Source of the DNA: Cinclus cinclus
Lineage: Eukaryota > Chordata > Aves > Passeriformes > Cinclidae
Direction: 5' to 3'
NCBI RefSeq assembly: GCF_963662255.1
Contig: NC_085071.1
Span: forward strand, 2,196,701 to 2,260,700
Length of the DNA stretch: 64,000 nucleotides
The notes beneath the pieces are model-generated. The model was not told where the DNA came from. It saw only the letters and a program-made list of their open reading frames with translations, and did no database searches. Below are positions 21,240 through 30,939 of this stretch, one piece after another. The translations under genes and the position numbers were made by a program. Numbering within the stretch: position 1 is the first letter of the stretch; every line of letters starts with the position of its first letter.

Positions 21240-22350
21240 GGCAGCTGTTTGTGATATTATGGACAGAGCCCCACTTTTCTGTCCCGTGAAGCCCTCCAGC
21301 CTCCTCTGTGAGTTTTTGGCACCCTGGGAGCCCAGTTCCCACGGCCTGGGCCGTGCTGGATCTGCCCTCTCAGATCGGGGGGACTGGGAGAGCCTGGGCA
21401 AGCTGGAACAGCACCTCCACATCTGAATTTTGTTCAAGGGCTGCTCTGTCTGTGTCATCTTTGAATTTTCACCAATTAGCCTCTGGAGTGTGATTTAAAT
21501 ATTGTTGCTAATGTTAATGGAGGGTGTGCATATTTTTGTATTTGCAGCTCGCCTGCAGGCTTGGAATAACATTTGTCATACAGACAGGAGAAGGACCAGC
21601 AAGGTCAGAGCGCTGGCAGTGGAAAGGAAAGCTTTGCTGCTCATCAGAGATGTCCAGTCCTCCTTGAGGTCCTGCTCAATCACCAGAATTGATAATTTTG
21701 TAGCTCTGTTTCTGCAGAAATTTCAAGGTCACCCTTGAAATGGGTGACAGAACTTCATCCCTGCTGTGGGTTTTCAGCTGCCCCCAGGAAGCCTGTGATG
21801 GGGAAGGAGAACAAGACAGGTCTTGGTGTTCCCTGGTGTCCTGAGTGTGGAAGAAGCCACTTGTGACTGGGATCAAAACAGTGATTTGCTCAGATCATCC
21901 TGCCCTGTGCAGCTCTCAGCCAAAGAACAAGCCCCTGACCCCAGCACATAGGAAACCTTCCACGGCTCGATGAGGTGGGAGAGGGGCTGGTGCTGGGGTT
22001 TGCAGCACAAGCAGGGTCAGTTAAAGGTCTCTCTGTGCGTCTTGGTGCTGCTCCAGCAGAAGGAATTCATCATTGTGAGGTTCAGAGCTGCACTGCCTAA
22101 AAAAGGGGTGGAAATCAGGTACTGAGAGAGAGGTGCTGCTCCCAGGGCAAGGGGTGAAACCCCTGCAGCTGCTCAGAGTGGAGAACCAGGGCCACTGCTG
22201 CCTGTTTGCTGCTTCCCTTGAGCTGGGAAGACCTGGGAATGCTGGGGATCACCAGCATGCGGTGTGTGGGGGGACCTCTGCCTGAATTTCCTGTAGGATA
22301 ACTCCAGGACTGTGACCAAGCAAAGCTTTCTTGGAACACATTCACCATTT
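21240..22350. other. Intergenic, no gene recognised
   Basis: Single-copy DNA. The part at 21480-21660 is AT-rich at first (GATTTAAATATTGTTGCTAA) and could be conserved, but no feature is certain. Confidence 0.35.
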
Positions 22351-22600
22351 CACAGAATCACGGAATCATTAAGGTTGGGAAAGATCTCCAAGTTCACCAA
22401 GTCTGACCTTTGGTTGAATCCCACCATGTCACTAAGCCAGGCCATGAAGTGCCACCTCTGCTTGGTTTTTGAGCACTTCCAGGGATGGTCACTGAGCAGC
22501 CCCTTCTGCTTCCTGATCACTCCTCCAGAGAAGAATTTTTCCCTAATGCCCAACCTGAACCTCCCCAGTGCCTATCTAGATTTTTCCACCTATCACCACC
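22351..22600 (-). mobile_element. CR1 LINE 3' fragment
   Basis: CACAGAATCACGGAATCATT followed by AAGGTTGGGAAAGATCTCC is the reverse complement of the CR1 terminal octamers and tail. The fragment continues with typical CR1 3' UTR sequence to CCCAACCTGAACCTCCCCAG. Confidence 0.8.
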
Positions 22601-24065
22601 CTATGGCATTTCCATAACCACATCATTCCTGAATTTCACTTTCACTTTCTGTGTGAGAAGCCTGGCTGGTCACAGGGAATCAGGACAACCTCCCTTCATC
22701 CTCATGGATGGGTCCTTCAGCTTCGTGCTCCACTTCCTCTCCATTCGGTGTCTCCAGAGGCAGTGAGGGATGCTGTGCTGGAGAAGAGGGATGCTGGTGC
22801 TGCAGCCCAGGGATCCTGGTGGCACTGTCTTGGAAGCAATTCTGGAACTGATAAGAGAGTTTTGCTTACGGGTGCAATCAGGCAGGAATGGAGGAAAATC
22901 TATCCTTCTGTTGACCTACCTGTGACACTGATCTAGAAAATCATTAGGTGTTTAAAGAAGCAATTCTGAAATCAAGGGATGGTGCTTCAAGGAAATCTGT
23001 TATGGTTTATTGTCATTGTAACTCTCATCCTGTACTGGGACTGTGAATGATTAACTCCGTGTGCTGTAGCATGAATGAGTTTTATGCATTTTTTTAACTG
23101 CATTTGTTACTGGAAAAGCCAGGCCCAGCTTCTCAGAGTGGAGCCACCTGTAACTGCTGGATGGACCCCCCAGCTCAACTAAATAAACGTGGCTGGTGCA
23201 GAAGTTCTCCATCTGAGCGTGGTTTGCAAGCAGCTGTGAACAAAGTGGTGCAAAGCAGAACTCTGACAGCTCCTGGGCACTGCCCAGGCTGAGCCAGCCC
23301 TTCTTCCCAAAGGAAAAAGCACTTCAACATCACTTCAAAGGTTTCACGTGAATTTAATGAGTTTCTTTTACTCTCTTAAAACCTGTGCTATCACTGGGCA
23401 GGGAGACATCAGAGATGGTTCTCTCTGATGGGTAAAAATGGAGAAACTTCCACAGGGAGCAGCTGATCAAAGACTTTGGCTTGAAGGACAAAGAAAATTA
23501 TTCTGACGATCCCCAGTTCTGATTCCAGTCCACAGGGAACCATGCTCTTGCTCCAAAAATATCAGATCTGCCCTGGAGGTCAGGGGTGGGTGGTGGGGGG
23601 AGGCTGCAAGGGCATGAGAAATCGAGAAATGTGGGATAGTGAGGATTAATCCTCTCCCAGAGTAAGGAAGAAAAGGTGTTAGTCATGGAATTATGACCAG
23701 AATTCCCAAATTCTGGGTAATCCATTTGGAGGAGGGACATGGAGAGACCACTTTGGAAATGTTTTATTTTAACTGGGCAACTACCTGAGAGCTGCTGAAC
23801 TCTGAGGCACAAGGAGCAGGACAGGCAGTGCTGAGGGCACTGCCCGAGGCCAGCAGGGTGCTTTGGGGTTAAAACAGAGCTGGAATTTTAGAGAGAGCCA
23901 TTTGAGTGGCCAGATTTGTCTGTAGGAAGGAAACAAGGCTGGCTTTGGGAAAGACAGGTTTTGGTTTTGGTAAGCCCAGATCTGAGGAGCTTCTGGTGCC
24001 ACGAGTAGGTCCCTGAACAGCAGGAGATGTTTGACAGAGCAACTTTTTGTCCTGGCATTGGTGCT
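22600..24065. other. Intergenic, no gene recognised
   Basis: Single-copy DNA. An AT-rich segment occupies 22960-23115. No exon or RNA gene is recognised. Confidence 0.4.
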
Positions 24066-24068
24066 GGG

Positions 24069-24818
24069 GGTTTGGACAGGGGGGATATTCAATCCCTCCT
24101 GGGGAAAAGGGAGTTCTTCCTTTGGTAACAGAGTGATTCTGCTCTAATCTTGTGCTGCAGGGCTGATCTGGGACTTTGATGCCTGTGGGCTTTGAATTCT
24201 GTTTTACCTTCTCCAGACAGCCCAGGTGAGATGGGATTTTGTACCAAGGTGGGACAGAGACCCTCCAGTGCCTCCTTCCATGTCCTGGACCCCAGGTTGT
24301 CACCAGGTTTGGGGTAAGAAAACTTTTCTGAGCTGAATTTGGCATCTTTCCTTCACTTATTCTGAGATACAAAGACACAAGAGTTCCTGGGTTCATCCCT
24401 CACCTAAGCAGAGTTTGGCAAGTTCACAGCTTTCTTTCTCTTATTCTGAAAACTGAGGAGGCACCTCATTATGAAGTAGAAGGAGACAGGGTGGAATATT
24501 CAATTCTTCTTGGAGGAAAGGGGTCTCCTCCTAGGTCTCTGAAAAATCAGTTGTCTGGAGCTCATCTTGTGCTGCAGGGACTTTGCTGCTTGTGGGTTGT
24601 CAATTCAGTTCTGTCTCCTCTAGAACACCCCAGATGAGACAGGATTTTTTACCAAGGTGGGACAGAGACCCTCCAGTGCCTCCTTCCATGTCCTGGACCC
24701 CAGGTTAGCACCAGCTTTGGGGTAAGAAAACTTTTCTGAGCTTAATTTGGCAGCTTTGCTTCACTTACTCTGAAATACAGAGACACAGGAGTTCCTGGGT
24801 TCATCCCTCACTCAAGCC
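24069..24818. repeat. Two-copy tandem duplication, offset 408 bp
   Basis: Segment 24069-24410 reappears at about 24477-24818. Long identical runs include the one starting GGGACAGAGACCCTCCAGTG at 24251 and again at 24659. The copies differ by scattered substitutions and small indels, so the duplication is not very recent. The unit matches no element I recognise. Confidence 0.85.
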
Positions 24819-24819
24819 A

Positions 24820-26595
24820 TGTCCTGCTGTCAGAGAGACTCCAGGATTCAGGTCTGGCCAGACAATCAGACGTGCTGAGCACAGAGCTCTGCCCAGCAGC
24901 ACCCTGTGGTGTTCTTGCCTAGGAAATGTTGGTTTAACCCTCTCAGGAATCATCACTCCTCGGGGCAGCACTGCTTTGAAGTGGTTACCAGCCCGGTGAG
25001 CAGTAAGTGCAGGGCGTGGTGTCTATCTGCGAGGCAAGGGTGGCATTCTGTTTCCTGGGGACAGAAGCTTTAATAAAGGGAGTTTCCCTCCTTGCACTGG
25101 GCAGGTGTGAGGCAGCTGCTGTTTTGGGGAGCTGGGTGAGGTGCAAAATTTGGTGCAAAAAACACAGTGGAATGCTGCTTTTTGTTAAGGGCACTTCACG
25201 CTTTTTCAGTGGCACAAAACTTAAGGGTCCAACTCAGTAGGACACAACACTGAGTGATTAAAGAAGGTTCTGTTGCTGTTAAGGACTGAATCAGACCTGC
25301 AGACCCAGCTCTGGTTTGTAGGGGATATGCAGCGATGCTCACCTTGATCCCAAAAGGGTTAATTGAAATTCTGCTGTGCCTGTGGACTTTCAGCAGGGAA
25401 ACAAGGCACGTAAAATCCGGTACCAGCCTGGATCTCTGGGCTCTGCAGAGGTGGTGGCAGGAAAACACCTCACGTGTGACGCTGTGGAGCAGGGGTTGTG
25501 CAGGGGGTAAGTCCATGGATCAGGGTTTGCATTGGAAACATGGACATTTTCCCGGCTATTTTTTCCCAGCTTTGCCCCAGCAGTGCTGTATTTGGTAAAA
25601 CAGCTGCCACCAGAGGCAGAGCTCCAGCTCATCCCTGTTACAAAACACCTGGTGAGGTGTGAGAGATGCTCCCTGCCTTGCTGCAGCCGGTGCTTACTCA
25701 TCCCAGGGGGAGCAGAGCTGGTCCCTGGGCATTTGTGTTGGCAGCCCTGCTGGAACACCTTCCCTTTTGGCAGTGCTTATGTAAGGAGCTAAAAATGCTG
25801 GGGTGACTCACGGGTGTCTGAGCAGAGCTGTTGGAACAGGAATGGAGCAGTGAGCTCCCCAGCCACTCGTGCACCCCAGTCCCTGCAGACCTCTCCCTGC
25901 TCGTGCTGCCCCTGTTGAAGACCCTCTTGCTCCAGGGGATTCTCTTTCCTCTTATTCCCCACTCCTGCTCTCCAAATGATGTTGGAGCCCATCCCAAGCT
26001 CATCAGCCGTGTCTCTGATCCTTCCAGCAGCCTTTCCCGGGGCCATCCCAAGCCCCTCTTATTTCTAGGTCTCCTGCATTCCATCTCCCTTTGATATCTT
26101 TTCTGCCTTTCCATTCTCCTGCTCTCTTCCTTAGACAAACTTCAATCCAGAAGCCCCTGGAGTTAAGGGAGGATGGATCCAGATTATTTTCCTTCTTCAC
26201 AGTCTCGTGCTATATGCACTTGTGGATACCTTGGTGTTTTATTCTTCCATCCTTCCCAACCTGACCTGGTCCTTGCCTGATCCATGTTGGGGTGTCCCTC
26301 TCCAAAGGAGACTCAGGGAGCACTTCAGATCTTCTTCCAGGAATGCCTTTCCCTGATCTGGGCTCATATTTGAGTTCTCCATCAGATCCAAGAGAGGTCC
26401 CCACCAAAGAGGCAAATTTGTACTTTTGGCTTGTTGTGCCACCTCAGAGGCTTTGTCCCACTGTCTCCAAAGGAATGTGATTTTTTTCCATAAATGATGA
26501 AGACTCATAGTTGTATTTTACCTGAATTTTTCAGCCCATTGTGCTTCTCAAACCTGGACTCTACATCTACATGACAGCAGGTTGTAACCAGGTGG
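24820..26595. other. Intergenic, no gene recognised
   Basis: Single-copy DNA with no recognisable repeat. Open frames up to 146 codons overlap one another on both strands and show no domain or splice support. Confidence 0.4.
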
Positions 26596-26599
26596 GGTT

Positions 26600-26893
26600 C
26601 AGCCTCTTTCCCCAGACACCTGGTGATAAACAAGGAGAAGCAGCTCCAAGTGATGCCATGGGAAGTTCAGGTTGGATATTGGGAAAAAAATTCTCCACTG
26701 AAAGAGTGTTTAAATATTGACACAGGCTGCCCGGGGCTGCTGAGGTCACCATTCCTGGAAGTGCTCAAAAGCCAAGCAGAAGTGGCACTTGGAGATGTGG
26801 TTCAGTGGGCATGGGGGGGGGGGGGGGGGGGGTGGGAATTGCTCAAAGGTTGGGTTTGGAGGTCTTGGAATTCTTTTCCAACCTTTCTATGAT
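26600..26893 (+). mobile_element. CR1 LINE 3' fragment interrupted by a poly(G) run
   Basis: GAAGTTCAGGTTGGATATTG and the end TTTTCCAACCTTTCTATGATG mark a CR1 tail. A run of 20 G (26813-26832) sits where CR1 copies normally have a short G-rich stretch, so the run probably expanded there. Its length may be unreliable in the assembly. Confidence 0.75.
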
Positions 26894-26894
26894 G

Positions 26895-27230
26895 ACTCAT
26901 ATCTCCTATGACATAACCCACGGTGCCAGTGGTGCCATTGTCAGAAACAGAAATAAATTGAGGAGCAGGATTGATCCCTCTGCTGCTGCTGCTGCTGCTT
27001 CCTCTCTGAGTGCCCTTGGTTGCTGTCCCATTCCAACAAAATGGAAATCTCTCCTCCCCTCGGCCCCCACGGAGCCAGGAGGTGCAAAAGTCTCCGTGCA
27101 TCATCTCTCTGGAGGTGCCTGTGGTGCTGCAGGTGGGCGCCTCAGCTCCAGAGGGAGCTCCAAACTCTGCCTGCTGGCCGGGGACAGGGGAATGTCCATG
27201 GTCCTCCTCAGCAGCTGGACGCTGGAGAGG
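26895..27230. other. Single-copy stretch with a CTG microsatellite
   Basis: Contains about seven CTG triplets at 26980-26999. An open frame of 374 codons begins in the CR1 fragment at 26805 and runs through this stretch into the tandem arrays. It has no support as a gene. Confidence 0.5.
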
Positions 27231-27231
27231 T

Positions 27232-27490
27232 CACAACCAGCTGTCCCCCCATCCCCGTGTCACAGCCAGCTGTCCCATCCCCGTGTCACAACCAGCTGTC
27301 CCCCACCCCCGTGTCACAACCAGCTGTCCCCCCATCCCCGTGTCACAGCCAGCTGTCCCCCCATCCCCGTGTCACAGCCAGCTGTCCCGTCCCCCCCCCC
27401 CCGTGTCACAGCCAGCTGTCCCATCCCCGTGTCACAACCAGCTGTCCCGTCCCCCCCCCCCCCGTGTCACAACCAGCTGTCCCCTCCCTG
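27232..27490. repeat. Minisatellite of about 29 bp, C-rich
   Basis: Nine copies of a unit containing GTGTCACARCCAGCTGTCCC. Copy length varies because of the C run between the cores, which reaches 11-12 C in two copies. Each copy holds the palindrome CAGCTG. Confidence 0.9.
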
Positions 27491-27524
27491 TGTGAGTCCT
27501 CTTGGCTGGGACCATGACATGAGG

Positions 27525-28125
27525 AGGTCCCAGTCCCAATCCCAGGCAGAATTCCAGTCCCAGTTAGAGTCCCAGTCCCAGTTCTGGTTGCAGTCCCAGT
27601 CTCAGTCCCTGCCTACTCCCAGTCCTAGTCTCAGTCCCCATCAGAGTTCCAATTCCGATCCCCATCTCAGTCCCAGTCCAGTTCCAACCCCAGTCCCAGT
27701 TTCAGTCCCCACCCAAGTCCCATTCTCAGTCTTAGTTCCAATCCCATTCCAGTCCTATTTCCAGTCCAGTCCCAGTCCCAGTCCCAGTCCCAAACCCTGT
27801 TCCATTTGCAATCCCAGTCCCAAAGTCCAAAAGTCTCATTCCCATTTCCATTCCCATTCCCAGTCCCATTCCCATTCCCATTCCCAGTCCCAGTCCCAGT
27901 CCCAGTCCCATTCCCATTCCCAGTCCTAATCCCATTCCCATTTCCATTCCCATCCCCATTCCCATTCCCATTCCCATTCCCATTCCCATTCCCATTCCCA
28001 TTCTCATCCCCATTCCCATTTCCATTCCCATCCCCATTCCCATTCCCATTCCCATTCCCATTCCCATTCCCATCCCCATTCCCATCCCCATTCCCATTCC
28101 CATTCCCATTCCCATCCCAGTCCCA
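27525..28125. repeat. Hexanucleotide array (CCCAGT)n and (CCCATT)n
   Basis: About 600 bases of mixed hexamers. CCCAGT-type units dominate the left half and CCCATT-type units the right half. The minus strand reads GGGAAT repeatedly, so G triplets recur every six bases. The open frames rich in Phe-Pro or Gly-Asn/Met-Gly are products of the repeat. Confidence 0.95.
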
Positions 28126-28189
28126 GCTGCTCCCCTCCAGTGCCTCTGTGCTGTAACACATTACAGGGATCTCTGCTCCTGGCTCACCT

Positions 28190-28450
28190 TGTGCTTCCCA
28201 GCCCCCATCCCACAGAATGCCAGGGTGCTGGAAGGGGCCCCAGAGGGTCACCTGCTCCTGCTCCCTGCTCCAGCAGGGCTGTCCTGGAGCAGCAGGGAAG
28301 GAATCCCTCCCTGGGCAGGTTTTCCACTGCTCTCTCAGTAAAGAAGTCTTTCCTCTTGTTCATGTGGAATCTCCAACCTCCTCTGTGGTGTGGAAGGGCA
28401 ACAGAATCACTCCAGGAGGGAGCTCCCCCAACAGAGATTTTAATTTATTG
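28190..28450 (-). mobile_element. Diverged CR1-like fragment
   Basis: CACAGAATGCCAGGGTGCTG at the left edge and AAGAAGTCTTTCCTCTTGTT further on resemble the reverse complement of a CR1 3' UTR, with considerable divergence. Confidence 0.45.
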
Positions 28451-28619
28451 ATTCCAGGCTTGATTTTCCCAGTGACCCTTAGAGGAAGGGTCAAACCAGG
28501 AGTAAAATCCATGTTAAAAGTGAAGGCTTGGAGCACAAGGCATCACTCACCATTTTTTTGGACAAGAGGACACTAAAAATAGGAAAATAGGATGCAGGTG
28601 ATTTATACAGCAGCCCAAA

Positions 28620-28775
28620 CATAGAATAATGAAATAATGGAATGGTCTGGCTTGGAAGAAACATTCAAGTTCACCTTGTTCCACCCCCTGCCATGGGCAG
28701 GGACCCATCCACTATCCCAGGTTGCTCCAAGCCCCATCCAGCCTGGCCTGGACTATTCCAGGGATGCAGGTGGGT
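28620..28775 (-). mobile_element. CR1 LINE 3' fragment
   Basis: CATAGAATAATGAAATAATG gives degenerate octamers. GGCTTGGAAGAAACATTC and GCCCCATCCAGCCTGGCCTG follow, which is the usual CR1 tail in reverse complement. Confidence 0.75.
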
Positions 28776-28779
28776 TTCA

Positions 28780-29630
28780 ATGGATAACAGAGCATAGCAC
28801 AAACTTCAGCCTTCCCAATGCTGGCCAACATCCAATACCTTGGAATTGTGTCTGGAAGAGCAGAAATGAGTTTTCCCTCATCAGAAAGAAAGCAAGAGCA
28901 CTGATTTCACTCCAGAGGCACAGATTGCTCTCAAGGAAAACATAAAAACCCAACCCAACCACGCCACCAAAGTGCTGGTTAGAGATTAAAAGGAGAGGGC
29001 GGGAGCTTGGAAAAAAGGTCAGGCACACAAAGGAAAACATCTAAACCGAAAACTTGGAAACTTTCCTGCCAGTGGAGACACTTGAATTACCTCAGAACAA
29101 AGACTGTTGACTTTCCTTATAAGGAGGGAAAGTCTTGATTAAAAAAAAAAAAAGGAAAAGCTTGGTCAATAATTGTTTTCTTCTTTATTGATTTGTTGGG
29201 AGTTCAAACAAGCAAAAGTGGTGAGTTTATAATAAAGTAAATGTTTAATTTCAGCAAAAGAAATGGATAAAATTCCAGTTATTCACTCATTTTAAAGTGG
29301 ATTTTTTTTCCCCTGTAATTTATGCACTTGTTTGCGCTACAAAAAGAAGTTTGAAACTGGAGTAATTGCTGTTTTTAGTTCATGTTTTGAGGCCTCTGTC
29401 TTCCCATTCCTGTGGAAACAGTTTCTGAGGTAGGGATGAAGTCACAGCTGCACCTCTGAGAGCCAGATCAGGGGGTTGTGGCCACCTGATGATGCAATGG
29501 GGAGTCTTGGCACACAAATCATCAGGAAAATCTCCTTGTTCATGTGCAGGATATGGGCAGGGGCCAGCAAAACATTCCCTGTGGATTTCCAAACTGCCTC
29601 CATGAGTAAACCTCACCAATTTCAACATGG
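28780..29630. other. Intergenic, AT-rich in its second half
   Basis: No gene is recognised. The segment 29040-29370 is AT-rich and single-copy, with a 12-base A run at 29140-29151 and several TTTAAT/AATAAA motifs. It could be regulatory DNA, but there is no direct evidence. Confidence 0.35.
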
Positions 29631-29634
29631 TAAG

Positions 29635-29700
29635 GAATCACAGAGTCACAGAGCAACGGAATCAGAGAATAACAGAATGACAGAATGACAGAACACAATC

Positions 29701-29731
<31 letters not shown>

Positions 29732-30040
29732 GACAGAGCCACAGAATCACAGAATCACAGAATCACCAGGTTGGAAGAGACCTTCAAGATCATCAAGCCC
29801 AACACAGCCCTAACACCTCAACTAAACCACAGCACTGAGTGCCACTTTTTAAACACATCCAGGGATGGTGACTCCACCAACTCTCCAGGCAGACCATTCC
29901 AGTACTTTATTACTCTTTCTGTGAAAAACCTTTTCCTAATATCCAACCTATATCTCCCCTGGCACAGCTTGAGGCTGTGCCCTCTGGTTCTGTCAGTGCT
30001 GCCTGGAGAAAGAGGAAACAGAGGAGAGCTGTGAGGAATT
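29635..30040 (-). mobile_element. CR1 LINE 3' fragment with an expanded terminal octamer array
   Basis: From 29635 to 29765 lie about 15 copies of CR1's 3' octamer in reverse complement (GACAGAAT or CACAGAAT). They are followed by CAGGTTGGAAGAGACCTTCA and the CR1 3' UTR up to about 30025. Most CR1 copies carry only two to four octamers. The body is nearly identical to 30645-30930 on the other strand. Confidence 0.9.
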
Positions 30041-30044
30041 GTTA

Positions 30045-30106
30045 AAGCCTTGAATATATATGAATATATATGAATACATATGAATATATATGAATATATA
30101 TGAATG
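30045..30106. repeat. 10-bp AT-rich microsatellite
   Basis: About five copies of the decamer GAATATATAT, with one CATA variant, lie between two opposed CR1 elements. Confidence 0.9.
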
Positions 30107-30109
30107 AAT

Positions 30110-30472
30110 CCTGCCTGAGGATGGATGGGCACTCAGAGCCCTTCAGAGCATGGCCATGGTGGTCAGGCTCCAGGGTCTGAGGGGGTCTAGGACAGCTGCA
30201 GAGGGACTGTTCATCTGGAACTGAATGGCTCCACACTGAAAGAGAAGGAATTTAGGTTTGATATAAGGAAAGAATTCCTCCCTGTGAGGATGGGGTTGCT
30301 CTGGAACAGGGTGCACAGAGAAGCTGTGGCTGCCCCTGGATCCCTGGAAGTGTCCGAGGTTGGACAGGGCTTGGAGCAACCTGGGACAGTGGAAGGTGTC
30401 CCTGTCATGGCTTGGGTGGCACTGGATGAGTTTTGAGGTCCCTCCCAACCCAAACCATCCTGGGATTCCATG
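30110..30472 (+). mobile_element. CR1 LINE 3' fragment
   Basis: GAGAAGGAATTTAGGTTTGA and GGCTGCCCCTGGATCCCTGG lead to a tail with CCCAACCCAAACCATCCTGG. It differs in type from its two neighbours and lies between them. Confidence 0.8.
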
Positions 30473-30934
30473 AAGGACATTGAGACACTTGAGTGTGTCC
30501 AGAGGAGCCAACGAGGCCGGTGAGGGGTTTGGAACACAAACCCTGTGAGGAAGGGCTGATGGAGCTGGGGTTGTTTATCCTGGAGAAAAGGAGACTCAGG
30601 GGTGACCTTATCACTCTCTCCAGCTCCCTGAAAGGTGCCTGTGCTCAGGTGGGGTTGGTCTCTTTCTCCAGGCAGCACTGACAGAACCAGAGGACACAGC
30701 CTCAAGCTGTGCCAGGGGAGATATAGGTTGGATATTAGGAAAAGGTTTTTCACAGAAAGAGTAATAAAGTACTGGAATGGTCTGCCTGGAGAGTTGGTGG
30801 AGTCACCATCCCTGGATGTGTTTAAAGTGGCACTCAGTGCTGTGGTTTAGTTGAGGTGTTAGGGCAGGGGCTGGACTCGATGATCTTAAAGGTCTCTTCC
30901 AACCTGGTGATTCTGTGATTTCTGTGATTCTGTG
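30473..30934 (+). mobile_element. CR1 LINE 3' fragment, inverted partner of 29760-30030
   Basis: The 3' UTR includes GTTGGATATTAGGAAAAGG and ends TTCCAACCTGGTGATTCTGT, with further octamers to 30934. The stretch from about 30645 mirrors 29760-30030 with only a few differences, which makes an inverted repeat with arms of about 270-290 bases and a 620-base spacer. Confidence 0.85.
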
Positions 30935-30939
30935 TGTCT

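Noticed and set aside
26805..27929. Plus-strand open frame of 374 codons
   Set aside because: It starts in a CR1 tail at the poly(G) run and runs through the C-rich minisatellite and the CCCAGT array. The product is repeat-encoded Ser-Gln/Pro text.
27667..28251. Minus-strand frames with long Gly-Asn or Met-Gly repeats
   Set aside because: They are direct translations of the hexanucleotide array, present in parallel in more than one frame.
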